NCBI RefSeq assembly: GCF_003605645.1
Contig: NZ_QVMU01000001.1
Location: 790,526 to 854,525, forward strand
Direction: 5' to 3'
DNA: 64,000 bases
From: Vibrio sinensis
Lineage (GTDB): Bacteria; Pseudomonadota; Gammaproteobacteria; Enterobacterales; Vibrionaceae
Position numbers and translations under genes: made by a program. The notes under the pieces are model-generated. The model did not search any database. It worked only from the letters and a program-made list of their open reading frames with translations, and was not told the DNA's origin. The first letter of the stretch is position 1. Each line of letters opens with the position of its first letter. Positions 1 through 9,980 of the stretch are shown piece by piece.

Positions 1-171
1 CTATTTAAAGCAGTTTCCCTCCGTCATGATTGTGTACATAGAGCTGGTTATGACAAAAATGGCAACCCAGTACGCATTTATGAAGAAACCGTCAACGAAC
101 TTCTTGAGCAGAGTTGGAACTTTGTGCGTGTGATAGAGAATCAATTAAAAGATCGTGGACCGAAAATTTGA
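1..171 (+). CDS. HEPN-domain protein, C-terminal fragment (runs in from the left)
   Basis: Frame 1 is open from the first base to a TGA at 169-171 and gives 56 residues. It contains LRHDCVHRAG, where Arg and His are separated by four residues, the R-x4-6-H signature of HEPN ribonucleases, followed by a short acidic helix. This layout resembles the end of RiboL-PSP-type HEPN proteins, which are often found in defence and toxin loci. The N-terminal part is outside the window, so domain partners and start are unknown. The stop is followed directly by an attC-like half site on the same strand. Family call is inference from the motif alone. Confidence 0.55.
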   Translation, partial: LFKAVSLRHDCVHRAGYDKNGNPVRIYEETVNELLEQSWNFVRVIENQLKDRGPKI

Positions 172-485
172 ACATAACAATATGGTTTAGACGCTGCGCA
201 GCCAGCGCTAATACTCAAGTGTTGGACAAGCCCCAAGCCACTTATCTACCGAAATTGTGCGATGGTGGACCACTGGGCTCTGGCCTGAGTGGTTTGTTTT
301 CCATACCTGTAATTATCTGAAAGCTGTCCAATCAACAAAAAGCGTAACCCCCATTTGTCCAACTTCGTGTCAGCTTCATCATCTGGCACGATTTTGCCCC
401 ATTCCTTCTTAGAGAAAAAACCGTTCAAATACTGTTAATTAGATTTTCCCTACGAAAACTAATCTGGATGGTCGGTTCGAGCGTT
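172..485. other. Gene-poor stretch with attC-like half site
   Basis: Directly after the HEPN stop comes ACATAACAATATGGTTTAGACG, which resembles the R'' side of the VCR-type attC sites in this window (CATAACAAAGCGTTTAAGACG on the cassette strand). No matching R' half is visible, so this would be a decayed site, in opposite orientation to the main array. A 60-codon minus-strand frame at 246-428 lacks a ribosome binding site and is not called. Confidence 0.35.
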
Positions 486-525
486 TAAAAACAGAAGCCA
501 GTGAAAGGAAAATTCTCACTGGCTT
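486..525 (-). terminator. Rho-independent terminator of the nuclease-STAND gene
   Basis: Perfect 10-bp stem (AAGCCAGTGA at 495-504, TCACTGGCTT at 516-525). On the minus strand it is followed by CTGTTTTTAAA. It lies about 70 bases past the stop at 593. Confidence 0.7.
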
Positions 526-592
526 TGCCGTAGTATTGTGGTTCGAAATACACCTGACTTGTAATAGTTGGCGTCTTTAGCATTAGGTCTGG

Positions 593-3500
593 CTATCGTT
601 TTGTATCTTTGTACCAAGCGACTTTTTGCCAAGCTCCTCCCTCACGCCACACAATCCCCTCAGAACGACGCCAACAAGACTCATCATTGTTTCCGTTAGG
701 CCACGTGTTTCGCTCCGCAATCATTACCCACATTGGTTCTATGTCAAACTTGCTAACATAGTCATGAAGAGCTTCATCATCAATAACTACTGCAGTTTGA
801 TGCTCAAAAGGCTCTTGAGCTTGTATTACAACATCACCATGTATGTTTAACCATTTGCTTGGTTCATTTTGAGACAACGAAAGTTCAAGTTCATCGGCAA
901 ACCATTTTTGTGGCATATAATTCGAAAAACCATCAGGAAGAGATTTGTCTAAATGACTCTCCCAATGGTAGTTAACTGTAGGTATTGCAAATGTACATTC
1001 TTCAGGCCCGTTCCAAAGAGAGTTTGAAAACTTTTCAGATTCCCACGTATTGCGCCAATATGCTTCGCGAAGGTACGGACCGTCAGTAAACTCCCTCGGT
1101 TTAAAAGAGTCAACATCAATACTTTCATTCTCTCTAAGAAACTCGGCTAGCTTTCTCACACTTCCTTTTTTAAGAAATACGCAATAAAGGAATCTGAATT
1201 CTTCATATCGCATTCCATGCATGCCGACTCTACGACCTTGATATTTTTCGCTAGAACAATTGAATTCATACAGCACACTCCACGCCTTATTATTTTCATC
1301 AATTCTAGAGAGCTTCTCAATCATCGTCAGCGTCGGATCTTCTTCAAAAGGCCACTGCTTCAAATTCTCTTCTGTAACTTCGGGAAGCTCGATAATTGGC
1401 TCTACCATCCATTTTTCAAGGTGGAGGTCTTGTTTTACGGGAGGTAATATAGTTGGTTCAATATTTCGTCGAAAGTCATGATGGCTATATCGATAAATAC
1501 ACGGCTTTTCAGCTCCCCATCCGCCTTCAAGAAACCAGTAGTTGTCAGCTAATCGGGCTTGAATTTCGTCTAAAGCAATTCTTTGGTATTTTTTACCTAT
1601 CCGCTCTAGGTCATTTTCATGTCTTGAGTTACTAGTACCATATCCATCTCTAGGAAAAAGATCTGAGTTCCAACCAAGTTCATAGGCTCTTTTAGTGATC
1701 CATAATCTGCATTGTTGTATATCAACCGAATCAAACTCCTCGTAGCCACCATCACGAAGATAGTCCAACGAAAGTCTTTTCCTCTCGTCTTCACTTAATA
1801 AGCTTTCTAAGCGGTAGCGAGCATTAACTATTGCTTCTTCTAGAGCTGTAGCTTCCGCTTTGACAGCCTCATTCTCTGGTTGAGCAAAAAATATAGCTTG
1901 AAAATAATTGGGACTGGATGCTTTTTCAAACTCCTCTAGAGCGTCGACGCGCTCAGTGAAGGGATGTACCACTTCCTCTAAAAAAACTCGCTTTAGTTCT
2001 TTCTTCGAAACTGGTTTTGGACTACTAAGGGGAGTAGTTAAAAAATTTCGCACACGACCTGGGATACTGTATTTCCCATAGTCCCCCCACTCACTTGAAG
2101 CAGAACTAAATATTTCTTTGCCTCCTCTTTCTTCAGCAATTTTCTCTACTTCATCTTCAGTCAGACCAAATATTGGAGGTTCAGAGCCTAGAGGGTGATA
2201 GCAGTCTTCTAAGTTAATACCTTCACTCAATGCGTGCTTGCTATTTGCAAGTTCAATTATCCCCAATGCATAGTCTCTAGTAAGTAGTGCTACCGGTGGC
2301 TGTTTGTCTGCAAAAACTTTGCCGAAGACTTCATGCGAGTAAACATTTAGACGTTCAGAGCTTTGATCGATGCAACAAGCTCCAAAGGCTGCTGCATAGA
2401 GTCGCTCTATAACATACGGATCATCGCAATCGTGCAACTTTTCGAGCAGGAAGGTAAATATGTTTGAGTTTACTAAAAATAGCGTCGTTAGTGCTTTGGT
2501 CGCTTGGTCACGCAATGTCTGGTTAGACGAAGATAAGGACCATACCAAAACTAATGACGCTAACTCCAAATGTTTTAAATCTGCAGTGCGACTATGCTTT
2601 GATAACGCCCATGAGACAATTCTCTCAACTTGATTGAGTTCTTCTCGCGACGCCCAATTAATCCAACGTGTCCAATGACTATCTCTTTCTGGCATTTGCC
2701 ATTGCTTCAGACGTTCATGAAGGCGAAGAGCGTTAAAAGGATGGTCAATAGTCATTGAAACTTCCAAGAGTAACCCTAGAGGCTCAACATTGTAGCCATC
2801 TAATCGGTTCAGTAATTCTCGCGAGTCATTCGAAAAGGCATCTGCACTCCTCCACTTGAAGCTTTCCGCAAAGCTCTCCTGCAGTGACTGTTCTCTTTCC
2901 CAATGTAATTCCCAATCGGGTAGAGTTTTAGCAAATTCTACCCCGAGTTTCTCTGGGTAGATTGTGGATAGAGCGCTAATCAATCCTGTATATTGATAGT
3001 GAAGACCATGGTCTGGCTTCCCATCATAAAATAGGAAATTCAGAGGAAAGCCCGCATCGAAAGCCGTATTTAACTGTTCCCTAGACACTTTCGAAAGCAA
3101 GGATGTCGCCATGAGGTGATCTTGGAACCTCTGAAATGAGAAGCGCACTAGTTCTGATGGGGGATTAAAGGGATCATAACGTTCCGAATAAGGAGGCGGG
3201 TCGCGTCTGAATAAACTTGTTTCTATTAACACCTGTAGCCAAGTTTTTCCTTCTGGCGCAGTTCTACCCTTAAAGCTCTCGTCTGCAATTGCTATCGCAT
3301 CTTCGACTTCTATGAAATCGCAACCATTCATAGCCATCATACTAGCGACTTGAACAACACATTTTTTAATGGAATTTGAAATGGTAGCTGAGTTTGCTGT
3401 TTGTATCCCAGTGCGCCAACTCAACGCATCGAGATACAGGGCCATAGTTTGTGATATTCCGTTCAACCCACGAGGAAATTCCGTAAGTCCTTTAGCATGT

Positions 3501-5074
3501 AAAGCCTCACTAGTCGTTTTTAGGAATAATGGATTGTTGAATTCTGGCGATAACCATGGTGTATTGGGCCGAGCTATGCCTTTGGTATCAAGGTATCGAA
3601 TTGCTGCACGTTCCATCTCCTCCGGAGTGGAAAACCCATTTATCCGATATTTAGGAAGTTTTTCGAGCAAACTATCCGGAACCGCATAAGGAAGATACTC
3701 ATCACGACAAGAGAAAACTGCTGATAGATAAGGGTATTTTTGAATCGCGTTAACTATTTCCGGGAGATTACACTTCCAGTAATGTGCACCAACACCCTCG
3801 TTGATTGCGTCAAAGAGCAGAATGGTCCGCTCACCTTTACGTTCGCCAGCTGTATTCAGGGGGCCCAAAACATCATCGACTGTTCTACCCTCTAGACCAC
3901 AAATTCCGCCGAATTGCTCCCAAAATACTGACGTCGAGAAACTCTGGCCTAACACTAGGACTGTTGGTAATCCTGCACTAGTTCGCTGCTCTGCAACTTG
4001 CCCTAGAATATGAGACTTTCCCGCACCTGCAGGTCCATAAATTAGAGCGCAGCGTAATGACTCTGCTATAAAGTTAGAATTTCTTAGAATTTCTCTTAAT
4101 GAAAAGCAAGAGGATGAAAGCTCTTGGAGACGTATACGCACATTTTCAAGTTTGCTTTTATCATCCTCTATCAATATACCTTTATCTACCGAAGCGTACT
4201 GTCTTTCAAGTTTCCAAACAGCGTCTTGAAGCCGATCTAAAATACTCGTTGCTACCTCAATGTTCCATTCTTCATTTAAGTCGTGTGTAAACGAACCTTT
4301 AAGCTGAACAAGTTCCTGCCATGTCTCATTTGCAATTAAAAGTGTGTCGGCATCTGATGCAAGATCTGCAGAAGAGAACTCTATAGTGGGAACTCTTGAT
4401 TCCTCAAGCTCATTGAATGCGCCTATCAACTGCTCAGTCGTGCTTGGACCTCGAGCTATGGTGTCAAACAAAGATTCAACCGAGACTTCTACGTGATCGT
4501 GAGGATTGAAACGGTCATCTAACGCTCGTTTCGCAGTATTAACTTGGTCTTCAAACCAAGAATCGTTTAGTACATCACCTCCAAACCAAAACTTGAACAA
4601 TGCGGCATTCTCTTTTCGAAGGAGCATTTCTTTTAGAGTAGTTTCGGACCAAAGCTCGAATTCGATGTCAATTGACTTTTCTTCCGCCCAACCTTTCCAC
4701 TTATTTACTCGCTCATCCCACTTTTCTCGCTGAGATTTACCTTTCGTCCCTCTAGGTGGAGTTAAGTCTTTTGGTATTGCGAAAATATAAGTTTGAAGTT
4801 CAGGGTGTACCTTTAACGCTTGTTCTACCGACTCATCCATTTGACTCCATTGGGAGTCACCAATCGAAGTGAAATACTTTGCTTGATAACCAATTTTCCT
4901 TCCATTGTTTAGAATCCAAAGAGCCTCTACACCTCCATCTCCTCCACAACCATCATTCGGTTGGAATTCAAGACCATTTTTAGGGTTCTCTCGACGAGCA
5001 AGCACACAAATTAGATCTTCAAAGGACTCTCTAGGCCCTTTGTTGAACGCATTTATAGAAGAAAAATCAATCAA
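593..5074 (-). CDS. Giant STAND NTPase with N-terminal PD-(D/E)XK-like nuclease (Avs-like defence candidate)
   Basis: About 1,493 residues. The N-terminus (from FEDL through GGDGGVEALW to GYQAKYF) has the E, D and Q-x-K spacing of restriction-endonuclease-like domains. A P-loop GPAGAGKS lies near residue 350 and a Walker B TILLFDAINEG near 420. The remaining ~1,000 residues are helical without a recognised domain, as in sensor regions of STAND defence proteins. The longest frame starts at a TTG at 5158, but I prefer a TTG at 5074, which follows AGGAAAAGGA and places the nuclease at the N-terminus. It is divergent from an unrelated STAND gene, and a terminator follows. Known Avs proteins combine an effector nuclease, STAND ATPase and C-terminal sensor; membership here is inference. 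Confidence 0.75.
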   Translation of the reverse strand: MIDFSSINAFNKGPRESFEDLICVLARRENPKNGLEFQPNDGCGGDGGVEALWILNNGRKIGYQAKYFTSIGDSQWSQMDESVEQALKVHPELQTYIFAIPKDLTPPRGTKGKSQREKWDERVNKWKGWAEEKSIDIEFELWSETTLKEMLLRKENAALFKFWFGGDVLNDSWFEDQVNTAKRALDDRFNPHDHVEVSVESLFDTIARGPSTTEQLIGAFNELEESRVPTIEFSSADLASDADTLLIANETWQELVQLKGSFTHDLNEEWNIEVATSILDRLQDAVWKLERQYASVDKGILIEDDKSKLENVRIRLQELSSSCFSLREILRNSNFIAESLRCALIYGPAGAGKSHILGQVAEQRTSAGLPTVLVLGQSFSTSVFWEQFGGICGLEGRTVDDVLGPLNTAGERKGERTILLFDAINEGVGAHYWKCNLPEIVNAIQKYPYLSAVFSCRDEYLPYAVPDSLLEKLPKYRINGFSTPEEMERAAIRYLDTKGIARPNTPWLSPEFNNPLFLKTTSEALHAKGLTEFPRGLNGISQTMALYLDALSWRTGIQTANSATISNSIKKCVVQVASMMAMNGCDFIEVEDAIAIADESFKGRTAPEGKTWLQVLIETSLFRRDPPPYSERYDPFNPPSELVRFSFQRFQDHLMATSLLSKVSREQLNTAFDAGFPLNFLFYDGKPDHGLHYQYTGLISALSTIYPEKLGVEFAKTLPDWELHWEREQSLQESFAESFKWRSADAFSNDSRELLNRLDGYNVEPLGLLLEVSMTIDHPFNALRLHERLKQWQMPERDSHWTRWINWASREELNQVERIVSWALSKHSRTADLKHLELASLVLVWSLSSSNQTLRDQATKALTTLFLVNSNIFTFLLEKLHDCDDPYVIERLYAAAFGACCIDQSSERLNVYSHEVFGKVFADKQPPVALLTRDYALGIIELANSKHALSEGINLEDCYHPLGSEPPIFGLTEDEVEKIAEERGGKEIFSSASSEWGDYGKYSIPGRVRNFLTTPLSSPKPVSKKELKRVFLEEVVHPFTERVDALEEFEKASSPNYFQAIFFAQPENEAVKAEATALEEAIVNARYRLESLLSEDERKRLSLDYLRDGGYEEFDSVDIQQCRLWITKRAYELGWNSDLFPRDGYGTSNSRHENDLERIGKKYQRIALDEIQARLADNYWFLEGGWGAEKPCIYRYSHHDFRRNIEPTILPPVKQDLHLEKWMVEPIIELPEVTEENLKQWPFEEDPTLTMIEKLSRIDENNKAWSVLYEFNCSSEKYQGRRVGMHGMRYEEFRFLYCVFLKKGSVRKLAEFLRENESIDVDSFKPREFTDGPYLREAYWRNTWESEKFSNSLWNGPEECTFAIPTVNYHWESHLDKSLPDGFSNYMPQKWFADELELSLSQNEPSKWLNIHGDVVIQAQEPFEHQTAVVIDDEALHDYVSKFDIEPMWVMIAERNTWPNGNNDESCWRRSEGIVWREGGAWQKVAWYKDTKR

Positions 5075-5466
5075 GTTTGTATGTCCTTTTCCTGTCTGGA
5101 AGGTTGCGAAATTGGGGTTTGAAAGATAACAACTAGGAAAGAATAATATATCAAACAACTAGAATACTTTGTTGACGTAATTCAAACATCCAATCAATGA
5201 CTTACACCTCATTAATAGGAGTAAAACTCAGGTCTAACCGTCTTGGCTCGTTTATGCCCCAAAATTTGCTAGAGCTGGCACTTTTAACAGTTCCACAAAC
5301 TTCTTTTTGATTTAATTAATCTAATACACCTAGTATGAGATAATGTGACTATCAAATCGGTAGCTATTCACACAACCTCTTTTCAAACTCATAGTTTTGT
5401 GAGGCGTGAAACTTACTGCAACGACGAAAAATCGTATAATGCCTAAATAATATAAAATCAATTGAT
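5075..5466. other. Divergent intergenic region between two giant STAND genes
   Basis: About 390 bases, AT-rich, with no convincing gene. It must carry both divergent promoters. A plus-strand promoter candidate is listed separately; nothing equally clear was found for the minus strand. Confidence 0.5.
5413..5440 (+). promoter_or_regulatory. Candidate promoter of the 5467 STAND gene
   Basis: A consensus -10 box TATAAT at 5435-5440 stands 16 bases after a weak -35 box TTACTG at 5413-5418, giving a short leader before the ATG at 5467. Confidence 0.4.
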
Positions 5467-8400
5467 ATGCATATGGTTCAAATTAATCGCCTTTTCTCTC
5501 AAACTTATCCGAAACCTTCAGATTCTATTGACCATCAAACAATAAATTTTTTTTTCAAACATAAAGTATTGGTAATCGTTGGTGAGCCTGGCTTGGGTAA
5601 AACAACATCGTTTCTACAAGCCTCGAAAGACGAGCCAAGTGCCTTATTTATTCCCATTGGGGAGTTTTTATCCTGCTCAAATCCCTCTCAGTACAAAGAA
5701 AAAGTTCTGTACCTTGATGGCTTGGATGAACAAAGGAGCAAACATCGGGGGCGAGGCGTTATGGATGCTTTGGTTGCTCAAATCAAGCAAGCAGAAGCCT
5801 CCAAGATAAGAATCGCATGTCGAACAGCCGAATGGCATTCAGAACAAGACCTGAAAGCACTTGAGTACTCGATATCTGACAGCCAAATAGTGCAACTAAC
5901 GTTACAACCACTAACTGAAAAAGATTGGCCAAAGCTCATCGAAGGCGAAGACATTCATGATTTTATAGAAGGAGCAACAGCTCACGACCTCCAGGTTTTT
6001 CTAAACAATCCAGGAGATTTTATGCTCCTTTATCAATTTTATAAAGATATGGGAGAGTGGCCTAGCACAAGGGCAGAGCTCATGGATGGTGCGTGCAGAT
6101 CTCTGCTGAAGGAATTGAACGACGAGCACAATGAAGCACTTGATGAACAGTTAAACGACTTAACTTTGCAAAAATCATCCGAGTATCTAGCTTCCATCAT
6201 GATGCTTTCCAACATAGAAGGCATTTCAACAAACAGGAAAGCTGCTAGAAAAAATTTTCCATCAATTCACGAGCTTGATGGTGACTTGTTTAGCCTGCGA
6301 GTTGCATCTAGACGCCGATTGTTCTTGCCTCTAGAAAACGAACGTATTACTCCAAGACATCGAAAAATAGCAGAATACCTGACGGCAAAATACCTTGCTA
6401 GGCGAATTAGGGAAGGACTATCATTACGCCGATTGATGACTCTGTTGACTGGTTTTGATGGAAAAACGGCACCAGATTTAAGGGGAGTTTATGCTTGGCT
6501 AGTAACCTTGTTGGCAGGTTCTGCTGAAAAAGTTATACATCACGATCCTTATGGTGCCATTATTTATGGTGATACATACTCTTGGACTCCGCACACAAAA
6601 GTAGTCGCAATAAACGCGTTAAAAAAACTTTCCTTGCTAGACCCTTGGTTTAGGCAAGGCGATTATTCTGTAAAAGAGCTGGGAGGACTTGCTGAGCAAT
6701 CTAACGTCAGTTCCTTCATAGAGCATATAACCAACGACGATGGTAATTCTCATTTCTTAACTGTTCTTTTTGGTGCATTGGAGTCATCAAAAGGCATAAA
6801 CTCTCCAGAGCTTGAGCAGATACTCATAAACTATGTAGAGAACGAGAAGAATCCAGATCATCTTAGGGAAGATGCTCTTCAAGCTATTTGTGGCGTCAGC
6901 TTAAACTTAGATAAAACATATCTAAATATACTACAAAAAATCGATGAAAAAGAAATAAAGGATGAAAAGCAATATCTTCTTGGCGCACTACTAGAATATC
7001 TATATCCAACTGTAGTTACTCCAAGAAATATAACAAAGTATTTAGTTGAACCTTGCTCTGGATTTATCGGTTCTTATTATATGCTACTGGTGTATAGACT
7101 AGTGGAAAAAACACCTTCTAGTTGTTTAAAAGCTCTAGCAAAATCGGCTATAAAGTGGAAAGAAACGTCTCAAATATCTCAGCGTCAGTTCGATTTTCTA
7201 AATTCATTGACATTAAGATTGCTCTCCGAGTTTTATGAATCTGCAAAAATTGAAGATATATACAGTTGGTTAGGTATTAACACTGGTGAATATAGTAAAA
7301 ATACGTTCGATCACTCAGATAAAGATAAGTTAAGAGTCTTACTGAACAGTAATGAAAAAAAACTTTTTGAAGTTTTTCTTCATCATATTGATGTATCAAC
7401 TGAGAAGAACAGTTCTGCATATAGTTTTATGTGGCGCTTTGATGATTTAACAGCAAACTCCCTAAGTGAACAAGTATTTATAGAAGAAGCGTATCAATAC
7501 GTTATATCAACTGGAAATGAACACAAGCGAAAAATAGTCTTTGAAATATTTTGTATCATATACTTCAATCGAGGATTGAGTAACTTTAGTTTTACCTTAG
7601 AAGATATAGAAAAAATATCACTTCAACACAAGTCTCTTAAAGAAACTCTCGTTAACCAAAACTACTGTGATCTAAAACATCAGGAATGGAGGTTAGAAGA
7701 TGCACAACGTAAAAGCAAACTACTTGAGAAGAATCAAAGGCGACTAGAAGAAAATAAAAAAGAGATTGTAAAGTTATCCAGTGAAATTAAAAAAGGTGAT
7801 GAGGTTGAACTATTACAGCACTACGCAAAGGTTTGGTTAGGTCAATATTCTGATGTAGATCGGAAAGCAGCACCAATTAAAAGGCTGTCAGATGAAGTTG
7901 GAAGTGAAAACATTCCAGTTTTATATGAAGGATTTAGCAGTGTAATATATAAAGATGTATTCAATTCAATAAAAGATATAGCGGAATCCCACGTCGACGG
8001 AAGAGTCTATTATCGAGCATCACTACTTCTTGCCGCTATATCGATAATTTCAGAAATAAAAGGAAAAAAATCACTATTATTGCTACCAGATAATATAATA
8101 ATACTGATATTCTCCTATCAGTTGACTAGACCTACAGAATACTCGATCAATTGGTTTAATTGGTTAAAAGATAAGAAATTCAATCTTTATCAATTGGTCG
8201 TTGATAAATTTTGGAGGATTCAACTAGATAAAAAAGCAACCTCTTTGTCTGGACTCTATAGTTTTCGTGGTGATGAAGATATATTCTTAGCTGCAATAAC
8301 TATAATCCCCAACTTATTAAGAGATTACAGTAATATTCATCCCAAGCTTTTAATGACTATGCTAGAAAACATCGTAGGCAATGTAAAACCTAAGATATTA

Positions 8401-9510
8401 ATCTCTTTAGTCGAATACTCATTGAAAAAGCGCCATTTGAGGAGAAATTTCACCAGAGCAATGTGGTTATCGGTTGGCTTTATGTGCGATAGAGCCTCTT
8501 ACGTGAAGGGACTATCTGATGAATTGGCACGAAATACTGACTCAAAATGGTATGTAAAAAAATTACTATTCTCTGATGTGTTTTCACGATGCGATAATGG
8601 GCTCTACACCCGTAGTGCGGGATATAGGAAAGATGTCGTTATACTCCTAGCACAACACTTTGATAATATTATAGAAGAATTTAGTGAAGGATTCAGAGCC
8701 ATTGGTGAACATGATGAAACAGAAACTGCTCGACAAATTCGAAGCTTAATTAGAACTTTCTCAGATGACACAAGTAATGAAGCCACTTTATGTCTTGAGT
8801 CCTTAAAATTACATAAAAAGTTAGAACAATGGCAGTCAGAAATAAACTATGCAACTGCGGAGCATATCAGAAAAGCACGAGAGGCTAGATTTTCATATCC
8901 TAGTACACATAGCGTTGTTTCTACTTTAGCAAACTCAGAACCAGCGAATACATCAGATCTAAAAGCTCTCATTATTGATATTCTAAATGAACTAAAAAGT
9001 GAAATCAGGAACTCTAACACCGATATATATAAATGGTTCTGGAACAAAGAAACAGATGGAAAAGCTAGTTCTCAACATATAAATGAAAATGCCTCTAGGG
9101 ATGTATTGCTGGAGCTACTCAGAGCAAAGTTGAAACATCTAGATATTGTTGCGGAGCCAGAAGCAATGTATGTGGATGAGAAAAGAGCAGATATTGCTAT
9201 CTATTACAAGCACATGAAGCTTCCTATTGAAATTAAGAGGGATGACCATAGTAAGATTTGGTCGGCAGCTGAGAAACAGTTAGAAAAACAATATGCTCGT
9301 GATCCAGCATCTGAAGGCAATGGAATCTATCTACTATTTTGGTTTGATGGTAAAGGGATGGCTAAGCCACCTAAGGGTATAGAAAAGCCTAAAAATGCCA
9401 AAGACTTAAAGAAAGCTGTTGATTTAGTGATACCAGAAAGATCATTAGGTTTAATAGAGTCCATTGTAATTGATGTTTCAGTACCCGAAGAGAAACGCTC
9501 CAAACACTAA
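5467..9510 (+). CDS. Giant STAND NTPase with C-terminal PD-(D/E)XK-like nuclease
   Basis: 1,347 residues. A P-loop GEPGLGKT at 39-46 and a Walker B VLYLDGLDE at about 80-88 define an NTPase almost at the N-terminus. The middle ~1,000 residues are helical and repeat-like, with a Lys/Glu-rich coiled coil near 740-780. The last ~120 residues hold RADIAIYYK and LPIEIKRD, so D1242, E1255 and K1257 fit D...E-x-K of a Holliday-resolvase/restriction-like nuclease. This order (NTPase first, nuclease last) is the reverse of its divergent neighbour. No strong Shine-Dalgarno is seen; a second ATG lies two codons in. Codon use is AT-rich, consistent with transfer. A defence role is inferred from architecture and neighbourhood. 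Confidence 0.75.
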   Translation: MHMVQINRLFSQTYPKPSDSIDHQTINFFFKHKVLVIVGEPGLGKTTSFLQASKDEPSALFIPIGEFLSCSNPSQYKEKVLYLDGLDEQRSKHRGRGVMDALVAQIKQAEASKIRIACRTAEWHSEQDLKALEYSISDSQIVQLTLQPLTEKDWPKLIEGEDIHDFIEGATAHDLQVFLNNPGDFMLLYQFYKDMGEWPSTRAELMDGACRSLLKELNDEHNEALDEQLNDLTLQKSSEYLASIMMLSNIEGISTNRKAARKNFPSIHELDGDLFSLRVASRRRLFLPLENERITPRHRKIAEYLTAKYLARRIREGLSLRRLMTLLTGFDGKTAPDLRGVYAWLVTLLAGSAEKVIHHDPYGAIIYGDTYSWTPHTKVVAINALKKLSLLDPWFRQGDYSVKELGGLAEQSNVSSFIEHITNDDGNSHFLTVLFGALESSKGINSPELEQILINYVENEKNPDHLREDALQAICGVSLNLDKTYLNILQKIDEKEIKDEKQYLLGALLEYLYPTVVTPRNITKYLVEPCSGFIGSYYMLLVYRLVEKTPSSCLKALAKSAIKWKETSQISQRQFDFLNSLTLRLLSEFYESAKIEDIYSWLGINTGEYSKNTFDHSDKDKLRVLLNSNEKKLFEVFLHHIDVSTEKNSSAYSFMWRFDDLTANSLSEQVFIEEAYQYVISTGNEHKRKIVFEIFCIIYFNRGLSNFSFTLEDIEKISLQHKSLKETLVNQNYCDLKHQEWRLEDAQRKSKLLEKNQRRLEENKKEIVKLSSEIKKGDEVELLQHYAKVWLGQYSDVDRKAAPIKRLSDEVGSENIPVLYEGFSSVIYKDVFNSIKDIAESHVDGRVYYRASLLLAAISIISEIKGKKSLLLLPDNIIILIFSYQLTRPTEYSINWFNWLKDKKFNLYQLVVDKFWRIQLDKKATSLSGLYSFRGDEDIFLAAITIIPNLLRDYSNIHPKLLMTMLENIVGNVKPKILISLVEYSLKKRHLRRNFTRAMWLSVGFMCDRASYVKGLSDELARNTDSKWYVKKLLFSDVFSRCDNGLYTRSAGYRKDVVILLAQHFDNIIEEFSEGFRAIGEHDETETARQIRSLIRTFSDDTSNEATLCLESLKLHKKLEQWQSEINYATAEHIRKAREARFSYPSTHSVVSTLANSEPANTSDLKALIIDILNELKSEIRNSNTDIYKWFWNKETDGKASSQHINENASRDVLLELLRAKLKHLDIVAEPEAMYVDEKRADIAIYYKHMKLPIEIKRDDHSKIWSAAEKQLEKQYARDPASEGNGIYLLFWFDGKGMAKPPKGIEKPKNAKDLKKAVDLVIPERSLGLIESIVIDVSVPEEKRSKH

Positions 9511-9539
9511 GTTGCGTAAAGTTTCGCCTGCTTTTTACT

Positions 9540-9725
9540 ACTTTAGCAGCCAACGCTCACTAACATCAAAGTCGTCTACTTTACTTTCCCCAAACTCAGG
9601 TTATCCGAGGCAGGCGACTTTAACCCCAAACCTTAACTCGAAATTGTCCAGAACAGTACTGACGGGGCAAGTAACACGAAAATGCCCCAACGTGAGTTAG
9701 CGCTTCGACCATCCGACTGCTCGAA
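9540..9725 (+). repeat. Diverged intergenic repeat, copy A
   Basis: Shares ordered blocks with the stretch after the MBL gene (copy B at about 11335-11520): GCAGCCAACGCTC, then CAAAGTCGTCTACTTT, then CAGGTTATCCGA, then TGTCCAGAAC and TGCCCCA. I estimate 60-65% identity by eye. Both copies follow the 3' end of a plus-strand gene. Confidence 0.5.
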
Positions 9726-9810
9726 TCATCCCACAAGGTCTAAATTTTTCTCATGCATTTCATCTGTGTAAATACACAGTGAGATGAATATAGTAAAAAT
9801 TAGCTGGTTT

Positions 9811-9976
9811 TTAGTGCGGGACGCCCGTTTTCTCCCATTCAAGTTGCAATCATGAAACTCAAATCACTGATTTTACTCGGATATATGGTAAGCTGGCACA
9901 AGTGTACGCGGACTAATCGGGCGTCCCGGGTTTGTACTAAACGGGCAAGTTGCCCGCTAATAAGCTGTTATATGCC
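9811..9976 (+). repeat. Palindromic, attC-like structured DNA before the MBL gene
   Basis: CGGGACGCCCG at 9817-9827 is the exact reverse complement of CGGGCGTCCCG at 9918-9928. A second hairpin CGGGCAA-G-TTGCCCG lies at 9942-9956. The block ends with GTTATATGCC at 9967-9976, four bases before the next start codon. The folding and GTT-type end resemble an integron attC, but no matching R'' box is visible at the left. Confidence 0.4.
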
Positions 9977-9980
9977 TTAG

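Noticed and set aside
246..428. 60-codon minus-strand frame near the left end
   Set aside because: TTG start without a ribosome binding site and no recognisable protein; it overlaps the decayed attC-like stretch.
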